Shown here: positions 33,600 to 41,786 of the stretch, piece after piece
How the letters are laid out: each line of letters opens with the position of its first letter
Position numbering within the stretch: position 1 is the stretch's first letter
Assembly (NCBI RefSeq): GCF_001426225.1
Contig: NZ_LMRT01000014.1
Coordinates: 213,514-277,513 of the forward strand
Direction: 5' to 3'
DNA: 64,000 nucleotides
Source of the DNA: Allobosea sp. Leaf344
GTDB lineage: Bacteria; Pseudomonadota; Alphaproteobacteria; Rhizobiales; Beijerinckiaceae
The notes under the pieces: generated by a model
The model's database searches: none
What the model saw: the letters and a program-made list of their open reading frames with translations, nothing else
What the model was told of the DNA's origin: nothing
Translations under genes and position numbers: made by a program

Positions 33600-34184
33600 T
33601 CAGGCGCCGAGCCCGCGGCTGCCCGGCTTGGTGGCGGGAATGGCGGCGAGCTCCGGCGGCAGCGCATCCGGCTGATAGGCCGGGATATCCATCGCCACCA
33701 GACTGACCAGCGGCACGCCGAGCTCGGCCTTGCCGCCGGACCGGTCGACCAGGCAGGCCGCCCCGAGGATCGTGCCGGGTTCGGCCGCGATCGAGGCCAG
33801 GCACTCGCGCGAGGACAGGCCGGTGGTGACGATATCCTCGACCATCACGACGCGCGCGCCGGCCGGGATGGCGAAGCCGCGGCGCAGCTTGAATTGGCCG
33901 TCCTCGCGCTCGACGAAGATCGCCTTGGCGCCGAGGTGACGGGCGGTCTCATAGCCCGGCACGATGCCGCCGACGGCGGGGGAGACGACGTAGTCGACGG
34001 CGCCGAAACGGGCCTGGATCTTCTGCGCCAGCGCCCGGCACAGCCTCTCGGTGCGCACCGGATCCTGGAAGATGAACATTTTCTGCAGGAAGATCGGGCT
34101 GCGCAGCCCCGAAGACAGGATGAAATGCCCTTCGAGCAGGGCGCCGGCATCGCGGAACTCGGCCAGAACTTCAGCGTCGGTCAT
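33600..34184 (-). CDS. pyrE: Orotate phosphoribosyltransferase
   Basis: This 194-residue enzyme joins orotate and PRPP to give OMP in pyrimidine synthesis. The PRPP loop [14 protein letters not shown] (about 116-129), [15 protein letters not shown] (about 67-81) and the flexible-loop [18 protein letters not shown] are present. The start at 34184 has AGAGGAG upstream; the 42 codons before it in the same frame are Arg-rich and non-coding in appearance. It lies 168 bp downstream of era on the same strand. Confidence 0.94.
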   Translation of the reverse strand: MTDAEVLAEFRDAGALLEGHFILSSGLRSPIFLQKMFIFQDPVRTERLCRALAQKIQARFGAVDYVVSPAVGGIVPGYETARHLGAKAIFVEREDGQFKLRRGFAIPAGARVVMVEDIVTTGLSSRECLASIAAEPGTILGAACLVDRSGGKAELGVPLVSLVAMDIPAYQPDALPPELAAIPATKPGSRGLGA

Positions 34185-34352
34185 GGCGGGGCTCCTCTGC
34201 CGTCGGATTGCTGCGGCCGTCTTTGCTCGGAAAAGCGCGCGGCGCAAGCGTCGTCGTCGCCAGCCTGTTGACGACCATGCCGGCGGGCGCTCGCACCGCC
34301 TCCGGCTCACCCCGGAGGGGATGCGGGCCGCCGTTCCGGCCGGCAGCGACGC

Positions 34353-35306
34353 TCAGCCCTTGGGAAATTCCAGCCCCATCTCGCGGTAGCGCTCGGGATC
34401 GTCGCTCCAGTTCTCGCGGACCTTCACGAACAGGAAGAGATGGACCTTTGCCTCGGCCGCCTCGGCGATCTCGATGCGGGCCTTCTGGCCGATCGCCTTG
34501 ATCGTCTGTCCGCCTTCGCCGAGCACGATCTTGCGCTGGCCCTCGCGCTCCACATAGATCGTCTGCTCGATCCGCACCGAGCCGTCCGGGCGCTGCTGCC
34601 ATTGCTCGGTCTCGACCGTCGAGCGATAGGGCAGCTCGTCATGCAGCCGCTCGAAGATCTTTTCCCGCGTGATCTCGGCCGCCAGGAAGCGCAAGGGCGC
34701 GTCGGAGATCTGGTCCTCCGGGTAGAGCCAGGGGCCGAGCGGCAGCCGCGTCTCCAGCCAGCTCATGATGTCCTTGACGCCGTAGCCGGTCAGCGCCGCG
34801 ATCATGAAGGTCGCCTCGAACCGGCCCCGCGCATTCACCTTCGTCGTGATCTCGAGCAGTTTTTCCTTCGCCACCGTGTCGATCTTGTTGAGGATCAGGA
34901 ATTTTGGCTGCTTCAGCTCCGCCAGCTTCTCGAGCAGGCGGGTGTTCTCCTCGGTGTCGTAGCGCTCGACATCGATCAGCACGCCGATCAGATCGGCATC
35001 CGTGGCGCCGCCCCAGGCACTGGTGACCATCGCCCGGTCCAGCCGGCGCTTGGGCTGGAAGATCCCGGGCGTATCAACGAAGATCACCTGCGCCGGCCCC
35101 GACAGCGCGATGCCGCGCACCTGGGTGCGCGTGGTCTGCACCTTGCGCGAGACGATCGAGACCTTGGCGCCGACGAGCTGGTTCAGCAGCGTCGACTTGC
35201 CGGCGTTGGGCGCGCCGATCAGCGCCACGAAACCGCAGCGCGTCGGCCCCCGCCGCTCCGGCTCACCCTGCATCCCGGCTTCCGGCACGGTCTTGGCCTC
35301 AGCCAT
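34353..35306 (-). CDS. era: GTPase Era
   Basis: This 317-residue GTPase assists 30S ribosome maturation. It has G1 GAPNAGKST (about 32-40), G3 DTPGIF, G4 NKID (about 141-144) and a C-terminal KH RNA-binding domain with VLGEGGQTIKAIG (about 260-272). Its start overlaps the end of rnc by eight bases, so Era and RNase III, both acting in rRNA maturation, are translationally coupled. Confidence 0.95.
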   Translation of the reverse strand: MAEAKTVPEAGMQGEPERRGPTRCGFVALIGAPNAGKSTLLNQLVGAKVSIVSRKVQTTRTQVRGIALSGPAQVIFVDTPGIFQPKRRLDRAMVTSAWGGATDADLIGVLIDVERYDTEENTRLLEKLAELKQPKFLILNKIDTVAKEKLLEITTKVNARGRFEATFMIAALTGYGVKDIMSWLETRLPLGPWLYPEDQISDAPLRFLAAEITREKIFERLHDELPYRSTVETEQWQQRPDGSVRIEQTIYVEREGQRKIVLGEGGQTIKAIGQKARIEIAEAAEAKVHLFLFVKVRENWSDDPERYREMGLEFPKG

Positions 35307-36030
35307 GGTCGCTCTCCATCGTTTCGCTCCACAGGCCTTCCCGTCTCAGGAAGGCCTCGGCCGCCGCCTGTTCGGCCAGGCGCTTCGAGCGGCCATCGGC
35401 CTCGGCATCGGCGAGCCCGCTGATCCGTGCCGCCACCCTGAACAGCGGCGCGTGATCGGGGCCCGAGCGGCCGCGCTCGCTATAGGTCGGCGTCGCGTAA
35501 CCCTGGCCCTGCGCCCATTCCTGCAACGCGGTCTTGGCGTCGCGCAACGGCTTGGGCGGCTTGGCCAGGCGCTCGCCGAAGCCGCGCTCGACCAGAGCCC
35601 GCGCCGCCTCATAGCCGCCATCGATGAAGACGGCGCCGATGATCGCCTCGCATGCATCGGCGAGGATAGCACGGTTCTTGCGAGCCCCGCCGAGGATTTC
35701 GCCTTCGCCGAGCCGCATGAAGGCGCCGAGATCCCAGGCCTGCGCCACCTCCGCACAGGTCTCCTTGCGCACCAGATCGGCCAGGCGGCGCGACATGTCG
35801 CCTTCGACGGCCTGCGGAAAGCGCGCGAACAGCATGTCGGCGACGCTCAGCCCGAGCACCCGGTCGCCCAGGAATTCCAGCCTCTGATAGCTGCCGAGGC
35901 GGGAGCCTTCCGCGCTCATATGGGTGAGGGCGGTGGTGAGAAGCCCGCGATCGGCGAAGCGATGGCCGAGCGTCCTTTCGAGCCGCGCCAGATCCGGCGC
36001 CTTGCGCCCGCTCTCGACAGGCTTTGTCAC
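35299..36030 (-). CDS. rnc: Ribonuclease III
   Basis: This 243-residue double-strand-specific endonuclease matures rRNA and some mRNAs. The signature QRLEFLGDRVLGL (about 51-63) and the second acidic site DACEAIIGAVFIDGG (about 125-139) form the RNase III domain; residues about 165-235 form the dsRNA-binding domain. The GTG at 36030 was chosen because it overlaps the lepB stop by four bases (GTGA) and gives the usual length; a start 45 bases upstream would lie inside lepB. Confidence 0.94.
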   Translation of the reverse strand: MTKPVESGRKAPDLARLERTLGHRFADRGLLTTALTHMSAEGSRLGSYQRLEFLGDRVLGLSVADMLFARFPQAVEGDMSRRLADLVRKETCAEVAQAWDLGAFMRLGEGEILGGARKNRAILADACEAIIGAVFIDGGYEAARALVERGFGERLAKPPKPLRDAKTALQEWAQGQGYATPTYSERGRSGPDHAPLFRVAARISGLADAEADGRSKRLAEQAAAEAFLRREGLWSETMESDHG

Positions 36031-36794
36031 TTGATCCCGCTGAACAGGCGATTCCACCTGACCGACCAGGGCCATTCCCAGACGCGCCAGGCGGAGGCGC
36101 CTTCCTCGATCGAGAAGAAGATCAGCTCGGCGCGGCCGACGAAATTCTCGAAGGGCACGTAGCCGACGCTGCGATCCCGGGAATCCAGCGAATTGTCGCG
36201 ATTATCGCCCATCATGAAGAAATGGCCTTCCGGCACCTGGAACACCACGGTGTTGTCGAAGGTGCCGTTGTCGCCTTCCCGCTCGATGATCTCGTGGCTG
36301 ACGCCATTGGGCAGCGTCTCGCGGTAATGCGCGACGGAGGAGGCCCGGCCCCAGCTGTCGGTGGTGACGTAGTCGGCGATGCGCTCGCGCTTCACCGGCT
36401 GGTTGTTGATGTGCAGGATGCCGTCGATCATCTGGATGCGGTCGCCCGGCAGGCCGATGACGCGCTTGATGTAATCGGTCGAATTATCGGTCGGCAGCTT
36501 GAACACCGCGATGTCGCCGCGCTTCGGTTCCGCCGCCCAGACGCGGCCGGAGAAAAGCGGCGGGCTGAACGGAACCGAATGCTTGGAGTAGCCGTAGGTG
36601 TATTTCGAAACGAACAGGTAGTCGCCGATCAGCAGGGTCGGAATCAGAGACCCGGAGGGGATGTTGAAAGGCTGGAACAGCAATGTGCGGATCACCAGCG
36701 CGATGAGCAGGGCCTGGACGACGACCTTGATCGTCTCGAGAACGCCACCTTCCTCCTTGGCCTGCTTGCTCTTGATCTCGGCGTCTTTGGCCAC
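36027..36794 (-). CDS. lepB: Signal peptidase I
   Basis: This 255-residue membrane protease removes signal peptides from exported proteins. After an N-terminal membrane helix (about 21-40) come the nucleophile Ser49 in IPSGSLIPTLLIGD (the usual Met after Ser is Leu here), the general base Lys110 in DYIKRVIGLPGD, and the late box GDNRDNSLDSR (about 200). The start is a GTG at 36794 with AGGAG eight bases upstream; a much longer frame before it is non-coding. It is the first gene of lepB-rnc-era and lies back to back with a histidine kinase gene. Confidence 0.94.
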   Translation of the reverse strand: MAKDAEIKSKQAKEEGGVLETIKVVVQALLIALVIRTLLFQPFNIPSGSLIPTLLIGDYLFVSKYTYGYSKHSVPFSPPLFSGRVWAAEPKRGDIAVFKLPTDNSTDYIKRVIGLPGDRIQMIDGILHINNQPVKRERIADYVTTDSWGRASSVAHYRETLPNGVSHEIIEREGDNGTFDNTVVFQVPEGHFFMMGDNRDNSLDSRDRSVGYVPFENFVGRAELIFFSIEEGASAWRVWEWPWSVRWNRLFSGIK

Positions 36795-36989
36795 GCGGGC
36801 GCTCCTGTTTCGGACAGCAGAGCGCGGTCTAGCTGAATGTCGCAGCTTGGACAACGCCGACGCCGCAACGGCCGCTACCGCAATTCCGGGGGCGACAGCC
36901 GCGCCATCCCATGCTTCAAGCCTGTCCGTCCCGGTTCGGCAACCCCGCCGGCCGCTCCACCCGATCGCTGACGATTGCTTCCGCGCCGC

Positions 36990-37982
36990 ATGACATTCTT
37001 CCCTACCGAACCGCCTGCGACCATTCCCGGCCGAAAGGGGCTGGCGCTCGCCCTCGGCACCTTCGCGGTGGCGCTGGGCCTGCGCATGGTGCTGGACGGC
37101 TCGCTGCCCTCCGGCTTTCCCTATCTCACCTTCTTTCCGGCCGTCATCATCACCGCCTTCTTCGGCGGCGTCGGCGCCGGCAGCCTGTGCGCGCTGCTCT
37201 GCGGACTCGCGGCCTGGTACTGGTTCATCCCGCCCGCCGGCTTCGCGCTCACCGGATCGAGCGCGCTGGCGCTCGGCTTCTATGTCTTCATCGTCACGGT
37301 CGATATCGGCCTGATCTACCTGATGCACCGGGCGATGCAGCGCCTGCGCGCCGAGCAGGCGGTGTCCTCCGCTCTGGCCGAGCAGCAGCGCACCATGTTC
37401 GAGGAGCTGCAGCACCGGGTCTCGAACAACCTCGCCTTCATCGCCAGCCTGCTCAACATGTCCCGCCGCCGTATCGCCGGCGATCCCGCCGCCGCTCCGG
37501 TGGTGATCGACGAGGCGCGAGCGCGGATCGAGACCATGGCCCGCATCCACCGCCGCCTGCACGATCCCAACAGCGTCGATGTCCCGGTTGAGCGCTATCT
37601 CGTCGAGATGTGCAGCGATGTCCTGGCCATCGCCGGCGTGCGCCACGTCACCTGCGTCGTCTCGGCACCGGAGATCACGCTCGACATCCGCAAGCTGACC
37701 ACGCTGTCGCATTTCGTGGCGGAGGTGCTGACCAATTCGCTCAAGCACGCTTTTCCCGATGGGCGGAGCGGCGAGGTCCGGATCTCGCTGACGCGCCAGG
37801 GCGACGATCTCGTCCTGGTCATCGCCGATGACGGGGTCGGCCTCGGCCCCGCGCTGGACGAGCAGGATGGCCACGGCATCGGCATGCGCATCATGAAGTC
37901 GCTGGCCGCCCATCTGCGCGGCGAATGGACCGTGTCCTCGGAGCGGGGCGTGACGACGCGGCTGGTCTTTCCGGCGCAATAG
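36990..37982 (+). CDS. Sensor histidine kinase (DUF4118, HisKA_2-type)
   Basis: This 330-residue protein has four membrane segments (about 20-110) resembling the DUF4118/KdpD-like sensor region. A cytoplasmic kinase of the HisKA_2/HWE-like type follows, with ELQHRVSNNLAFIASLLNMSRR (phospho-His in QHRVSNN, near 137) and an ATPase domain (N-box near 245 VLTNSLKHAFPDG, then IADDGVGLG and HGIGMRIMKSLA). No response regulator is adjacent. It lies in opposite orientation between acpS and lepB, genes that are normally contiguous in related genomes. The signal is unknown. Confidence 0.85.
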   Translation: MTFFPTEPPATIPGRKGLALALGTFAVALGLRMVLDGSLPSGFPYLTFFPAVIITAFFGGVGAGSLCALLCGLAAWYWFIPPAGFALTGSSALALGFYVFIVTVDIGLIYLMHRAMQRLRAEQAVSSALAEQQRTMFEELQHRVSNNLAFIASLLNMSRRRIAGDPAAAPVVIDEARARIETMARIHRRLHDPNSVDVPVERYLVEMCSDVLAIAGVRHVTCVVSAPEITLDIRKLTTLSHFVAEVLTNSLKHAFPDGRSGEVRISLTRQGDDLVLVIADDGVGLGPALDEQDGHGIGMRIMKSLAAHLRGEWTVSSERGVTTRLVFPAQ

Positions 37983-38037
37983 CGGCCTGGAACCCCTCGA
38001 CGGCGCCGTACCGCTCGGGAATTGGCGTGCCGCGGTC

Positions 38038-38445
38038 TCAGAGGGTCGCGACGGGCCGGGCCTCGATCACCACGAAGGCCTGCGCCAGCGGCGGATCATC
38101 CGTCAGCGACACATGCACGAAGGCCTCGAAACCGGGCGGCAGCATCGCGGCCAGCCTGAGGGCGGCCCCGCCGGTCAGGCGCATCGTCGGCTGTCCGCCG
38201 GGCAGGTTCACCACCTCCATGTCGCGCCAGAAGACGCCGCCGCGCATCCCCGTGCCGAGAGCTTTCGAACAGGCCTCCTTGGCCGCGAAACGCCGGGCAT
38301 AGGAGGGCGCGCGCGAGGCCCGCCGGTCAGATTTGGCACGCTCGCCCTCGGTGAAGACGCGCTGGGTGAAGCGCTCGCCGAAGCGTTCGAGCGATTTCTC
38401 GATGCGGCGGATGTCGCAGAGGTCGGAGCCGATGCCGAGGATCAT
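38038..38445 (-). CDS. acpS: Holo-[acyl-carrier-protein] synthase
   Basis: This 135-residue enzyme transfers phosphopantetheine from CoA to acyl carrier protein. [23 protein letters not shown] (Asp8 magnesium ligand) and [16 protein letters not shown] (Glu ligand near 58) are diagnostic. It begins 11 bp after pdxJ and the two are co-transcribed. A long frame before the start is antisense to other genes and was ignored. Confidence 0.94.
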   Translation of the reverse strand: MILGIGSDLCDIRRIEKSLERFGERFTQRVFTEGERAKSDRRASRAPSYARRFAAKEACSKALGTGMRGGVFWRDMEVVNLPGGQPTMRLTGGAALRLAAMLPPGFEAFVHVSLTDDPPLAQAFVVIEARPVATL

Positions 38446-38456
38446 GGATCTCGGCT

Positions 38457-39209
38457 TTAAGCCAGGCCCCGGCCTTCGTCCATCGCGCGGCGCATCGTCG
38501 CGATCGCCTGCTCCAGCCCGACGAAGATCGCCTCGCCGATCAGGAAATGCCCGATATTGAACTCGACGAAGGGCTCGATGGCGGCGAGCGTCCGGGCGCT
38601 GTCGAAATCCAGCCCGTGCCCGGCATGGACCTCGATGCCGAGCGAGGCCGCATAGGCCGCGCCTGTCGCCAGCCGCTCGAATTCGGCGGCCGCCTTCCGC
38701 TGCTCGCCATCGGCCAGCGCATGGCACCAGCTGCCGGTATGCAGCTCGACCACCGGCGCGCCGAGCTTCGCCGCCATGGCGATCGGCGCCTCGTCGGCCT
38801 CGATGAACAGCGAGACGCGGCAGCCCGCCGCCTTCAGCCGGGCGATCTGCGGGCGCAGCGCCGCCTCCTGGCCGACGACGTCGAGCCCGCCCTCGGTCGT
38901 CCGCTCCTCGCGCTTTTCCGGCACCAGACAGGCCGCATGCGGCTTCAGCCTCTCGGCGAGGCCGACCATCTCGTCGGTCGCGGCCATCTCGAAATTCAGC
39001 GGCTTCGTCAGCTCCGCGGCGAGGCGGGCCATGTCGGCGTCGCGGATATGGCGCCGGTCCTCGCGCAGATGCGCGGTGATCCCGTCGGCCCCGGCGGCGA
39101 TCGCCAGCCTGGCCGCGCGGACCGGATCGGGCAGGGCGCCGCCGCGGGCGTTGCGCACCGTCGCGACGTGATCGATGTTCACGCCCAGCCTCAGTCGGTT
39201 CTTCGCCAT
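38457..39209 (-). CDS. pdxJ: Pyridoxine 5'-phosphate synthase
   Basis: This 250-residue TIM-barrel enzyme makes pyridoxine 5'-phosphate from 1-deoxyxylulose 5-phosphate and aminoacetone phosphate. [18 protein letters not shown] (about 5-22) is the family signature, followed by [12 protein letters not shown] (about 45-56) and the C-terminal GHGLDFDSA and [17 protein letters not shown]. The ATG at 39209 has an AGAGG site at proper spacing; a GTG nine bases earlier is less likely. Confidence 0.95.
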   Translation of the reverse strand: MAKNRLRLGVNIDHVATVRNARGGALPDPVRAARLAIAAGADGITAHLREDRRHIRDADMARLAAELTKPLNFEMAATDEMVGLAERLKPHAACLVPEKREERTTEGGLDVVGQEAALRPQIARLKAAGCRVSLFIEADEAPIAMAAKLGAPVVELHTGSWCHALADGEQRKAAAEFERLATGAAYAASLGIEVHAGHGLDFDSARTLAAIEPFVEFNIGHFLIGEAIFVGLEQAIATMRRAMDEGRGLA

Positions 39210-39447
39210 CGCCGCCACCTCTTTGCCCCTGCATAGCGGGGCGGGCGGGGCGGCTCAAGGCAGGCTCTGTGATTGCAAGCACGCGCCGCGTTGATGGATG
39301 ATGCGGACAATGCGCCAAGACCCGTTCTTCGCTTGGTAACCGCGTTTCCAGTTGGCGCCACCCGACGGTGCGGCGATAGGCAATCGTCAAGGACCGGCTC
39401 CTAGGGTCGTGGCTGAATTCCGTGCGTCAAGAGAGGCAGAGACCGCT

Positions 39448-41157
39448 GTGCAGCTGGCAGTGAAACCCGGACAGTTCGAGGCCGATCTGCAGCCCGAGCG
39501 GCGATCGGTCTTCCAGCCGCCGGACCGCATGCTCGGTCGCGTCATCGCCTGCGACGGCTCGCGCGCGACGATCGCGAGCAGCATCGACAGCAACGCCTTC
39601 CAGGGTCCCGAAACCTGGACGATCGGACGGCTGATCTCGATCAATCTCGGAACCACGCGCATCGTCTGCCTCGTCTACGAGATGAAGGCGACGCAGGAGC
39701 ATTGGAGCGAGACCGGCCCCAATCCGGTGCATGTCCAGGTCGAATTGCTGGGCGAGGTCTCGGAGAGTCCGGGCCAGCCGCCGCGATTCCGCAGCGGCAT
39801 CGGCGTCTACCCCTCGGTCGGCGCGCCGGCCCACCGGATCCGCGCCGAGGATCTGACCCTGGTTCACGATCTCGGCCTGCGCGAGGCCGTGACCATCGGC
39901 CATCTCACCCAGGACGAGTCGATCCCGGCCACGGTCTGCATCGGCGACATGCTCTCCCGGCACTTCGCCATCCTCGGCACCACGGGCGTCGGCAAATCGA
40001 GCGCCGTGTCGCTGCTGCTGCGCAAATGCGTGGCGTCGCGGGCGCGGCTGCGCGTGCTGATCCTCGACCCGCACAATGAATACGCCAACGCCTTTCCCGA
40101 TCGCGCCGTCACCATCGATGCCGACAGCGTCGATCTGCCCTTCTGGATGTTCAAGCTCGAGGAACTGGCGGATGTCGTGTTCCGCGGCCGCGATGCGCTG
40201 GCCGACGAGGCCGACATCCTGCGCGAGGTCGTCTACTCCGCGCGCGCCCGCTATCGCGCCCCGGCCGGGCAGTTCTCTTCGCGCGATCTCGGCGCCTCGC
40301 TGCTCAAGCGCCCGCTCGATGGCGCGCGCGACGGCGTGACGGAGCCGGCCACCGCCAGCAGCGTCGATGCGCCCACCCCCTACCGGATGAAGGATGTCTT
40401 CGCCGTCCTCGATGAGCTCATCGGCCTGCACGAGCAGCGTTGGCCGCGCGCCTCGCTGCGCTCGCTCAAGGTGCGGCTCGAAGCGCTCCATGCCGATCCG
40501 CGCTATCGTTTCATGTTCGCCCGCGCCAACATGATCGAGACCATGGGGCCGATCGTCTCCCAGCTCTTCCGCGTGCCCGATCACGGCCGCCCGATCACGG
40601 TGTTCCAGCTCGGCGGGCTGCCCTCCGAGGTCGTCAACGCCGCCGCTTCCGTGCTGTCGCGGCTCGCCTTCGATCTCGCCGTCGCCAGCCAGGGCGCCTA
40701 TGAGGTGCTGGTGCTCTGCGAGGAGGCGCATCGCTACGTCCCGGCCAACCCGGAGCTCGGCTTCGCCCCGACGCGCCAGGCGATTGCGCGCATCGCCAAG
40801 GAGGGCCGCAAATACGGCGCCTATCTCGGCGTCGTCACGCAGCGGCCGGGCGAGCTCGATGCGACCATCCTGTCGCAATGCTCCACCGTCTTCGCGATGC
40901 GCCTCGCCAATGAGCGCGACCAGCAGATCATCCGCTCGGCCATCGCCGACGCTTCGGCAAGCACCATCAACTTCCTCTCCTCGATCGGCAACCGCGAGGC
41001 CATCGCCTTCGGCGAGGGCGTGGCGACGACGATGCGGCTGCGCTTCTCCGAGCTGAAGCCGCATGAGCTGCCGTCGATGGCGGTGGTGGAGCGCAAGGAT
41101 GGCCTGTGGCGGGGCGAGCCGAACCTGGACGAGATCATCCGGCGGATGCGGGGCTGA
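39448..41157 (+). CDS. HerA/DUF87-family ATPase
   Basis: This protein of about 569 residues has an N-terminal HAS-barrel-like domain (about 25-150), Walker A GTTGVGKSS (Lys183), a Walker B-like VLVLCEEAHRY (about 345-355) and a conserved TQRPGELD segment before a C-terminal helical region. HerA-type hexameric helicases pump DNA, usually with NurA nuclease, and some serve in defence with DUF4297 or Sir2 partners. No such partner is adjacent here. The start is uncertain: GTG 39448 has GAGAGG upstream, and GTG 39409 or TTG 39352 are in frame. It stands between pdxJ and rpoZ. Confidence 0.85.
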   Translation: MQLAVKPGQFEADLQPERRSVFQPPDRMLGRVIACDGSRATIASSIDSNAFQGPETWTIGRLISINLGTTRIVCLVYEMKATQEHWSETGPNPVHVQVELLGEVSESPGQPPRFRSGIGVYPSVGAPAHRIRAEDLTLVHDLGLREAVTIGHLTQDESIPATVCIGDMLSRHFAILGTTGVGKSSAVSLLLRKCVASRARLRVLILDPHNEYANAFPDRAVTIDADSVDLPFWMFKLEELADVVFRGRDALADEADILREVVYSARARYRAPAGQFSSRDLGASLLKRPLDGARDGVTEPATASSVDAPTPYRMKDVFAVLDELIGLHEQRWPRASLRSLKVRLEALHADPRYRFMFARANMIETMGPIVSQLFRVPDHGRPITVFQLGGLPSEVVNAAASVLSRLAFDLAVASQGAYEVLVLCEEAHRYVPANPELGFAPTRQAIARIAKEGRKYGAYLGVVTQRPGELDATILSQCSTVFAMRLANERDQQIIRSAIADASASTINFLSSIGNREAIAFGEGVATTMRLRFSELKPHELPSMAVVERKDGLWRGEPNLDEIIRRMRG

Positions 41158-41172
41158 GGCTTCAGCAAAATC

Positions 41173-41201
41173 TTGCATTGCCCGGTCATAGCCTGTATGG
41201 C
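41173..41201 (+). promoter_or_regulatory. Probable promoter of rpoZ
   Basis: TTGCAT (41173-41178) and TATGGC (41196-41201) are separated by 17 bases and lie 47 bp before the rpoZ start. The -10 element falls inside a 31-bp near-perfect palindrome. Confidence 0.4.
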
Positions 41202-41208
41202 CGGGCAA
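41178..41208. promoter_or_regulatory. 31-bp near-perfect palindrome upstream of rpoZ
   Basis: The arms TTGCCCGGTCATA and TATGGCCGGGCAA are inverted copies with one mismatch around GCCTG. It could be an operator over the rpoZ promoter or, as RNA, a 13-bp hairpin (one G-U) ending the upstream transcript. No T tract follows. Confidence 0.5.
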
Positions 41209-41247
41209 CAACTTCCCTGCATCGCCGAGATCAGAAGGAGCCGCCCC

Positions 41248-41640
41248 ATGGCTCGCGTCACCGTTGAAGATTGCATCGACAAGGTCGACAACCGTTTCGA
41301 ACTGGTCCTGCTGGCCAGCCATCGCGCGCGGATGATCGCGTCCGGCTCATCCATCCTGGTGCCCCGCGACAACGACAAGAACCCGGTCGTCGCGCTGCGC
41401 GAGATCGCCGAGGAGAAGCTGAAGCCGGAGGATCTCAAGGAGGATCTGATCCATTCGCTGCAGAAGCATGTCGAGGTCGACGAGCCGGAGGCCGAGACCG
41501 TGCCGCTGCTCACCACCTCCGTGCCGAACGCCGCGGCCTCCGATTCCGAGGTGCAGTTCGACCGGATGAGCGAGGACGATCTGCTGCGCGGGCTGGACGG
41601 GCTGGTGCCGCCGACCGAGAGCGCCGACGACGAGGACTGA
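41248..41640 (+). CDS. rpoZ: DNA-directed RNA polymerase omega subunit
   Basis: This 130-residue subunit stabilises the beta' subunit and takes part in ppGpp response. [28 protein letters not shown] is diagnostic, followed by [10 protein letters not shown] (about 50-59). The acidic C-terminal extension (about 75-130) is usual in alphaproteobacteria. AGAAGGAG precedes the ATG. It is followed by a strong terminator and then rsh, the ppGpp synthetase gene, a conserved pairing. Confidence 0.95.
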   Translation: MARVTVEDCIDKVDNRFELVLLASHRARMIASGSSILVPRDNDKNPVVALREIAEEKLKPEDLKEDLIHSLQKHVEVDEPEAETVPLLTTSVPNAAASDSEVQFDRMSEDDLLRGLDGLVPPTESADDED

Positions 41641-41671
41641 ACCCCGTCGCGATATCTTCACTTTGTTTGCT

Positions 41672-41699
41672 AAAGCCCGGCATTGCCGGGCTTTTTCTT
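41672..41699 (+). terminator. Strong intrinsic terminator of rpoZ
   Basis: A perfect 10-bp stem AAAGCCCGGC/GCCGGGCTTT with an ATT loop is followed by TTCTT. It separates rpoZ from rsh. Confidence 0.93.
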
Positions 41700-41719
41700 G
41701 TCCGGAACGGTAATGCGGC

Positions 41720-41748
41720 TTGCCGCGGGAGGCGCCGGCGTCGATATT
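41720..41748 (+). promoter_or_regulatory. Possible promoter of rsh
   Basis: TTGCCG (41720-41725) and GATATT (41743-41748) are separated by 17 bases, 38 bp before the rsh start. As rpoZ ends in a strong terminator, rsh needs its own promoter here. Confidence 0.35.
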
Positions 41749-41786
41749 GCTTCGTTCGGAGTCGGCAGGCGTGACAGAGGGCCCGC

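Noticed and set aside
36795..37979. N-terminal extension of lepB to 37979
   Set aside because: It runs antisense through the histidine kinase; the GTG at 36794 has a proper ribosome site and gives normal LepB length.
39448..41157. HerA ATPase as part of an anti-phage defence island
   Set aside because: No partner nuclease or other defence gene lies within several kb, and the setting is core metabolism; the NYN gene about 6 kb away is in a separate unit.
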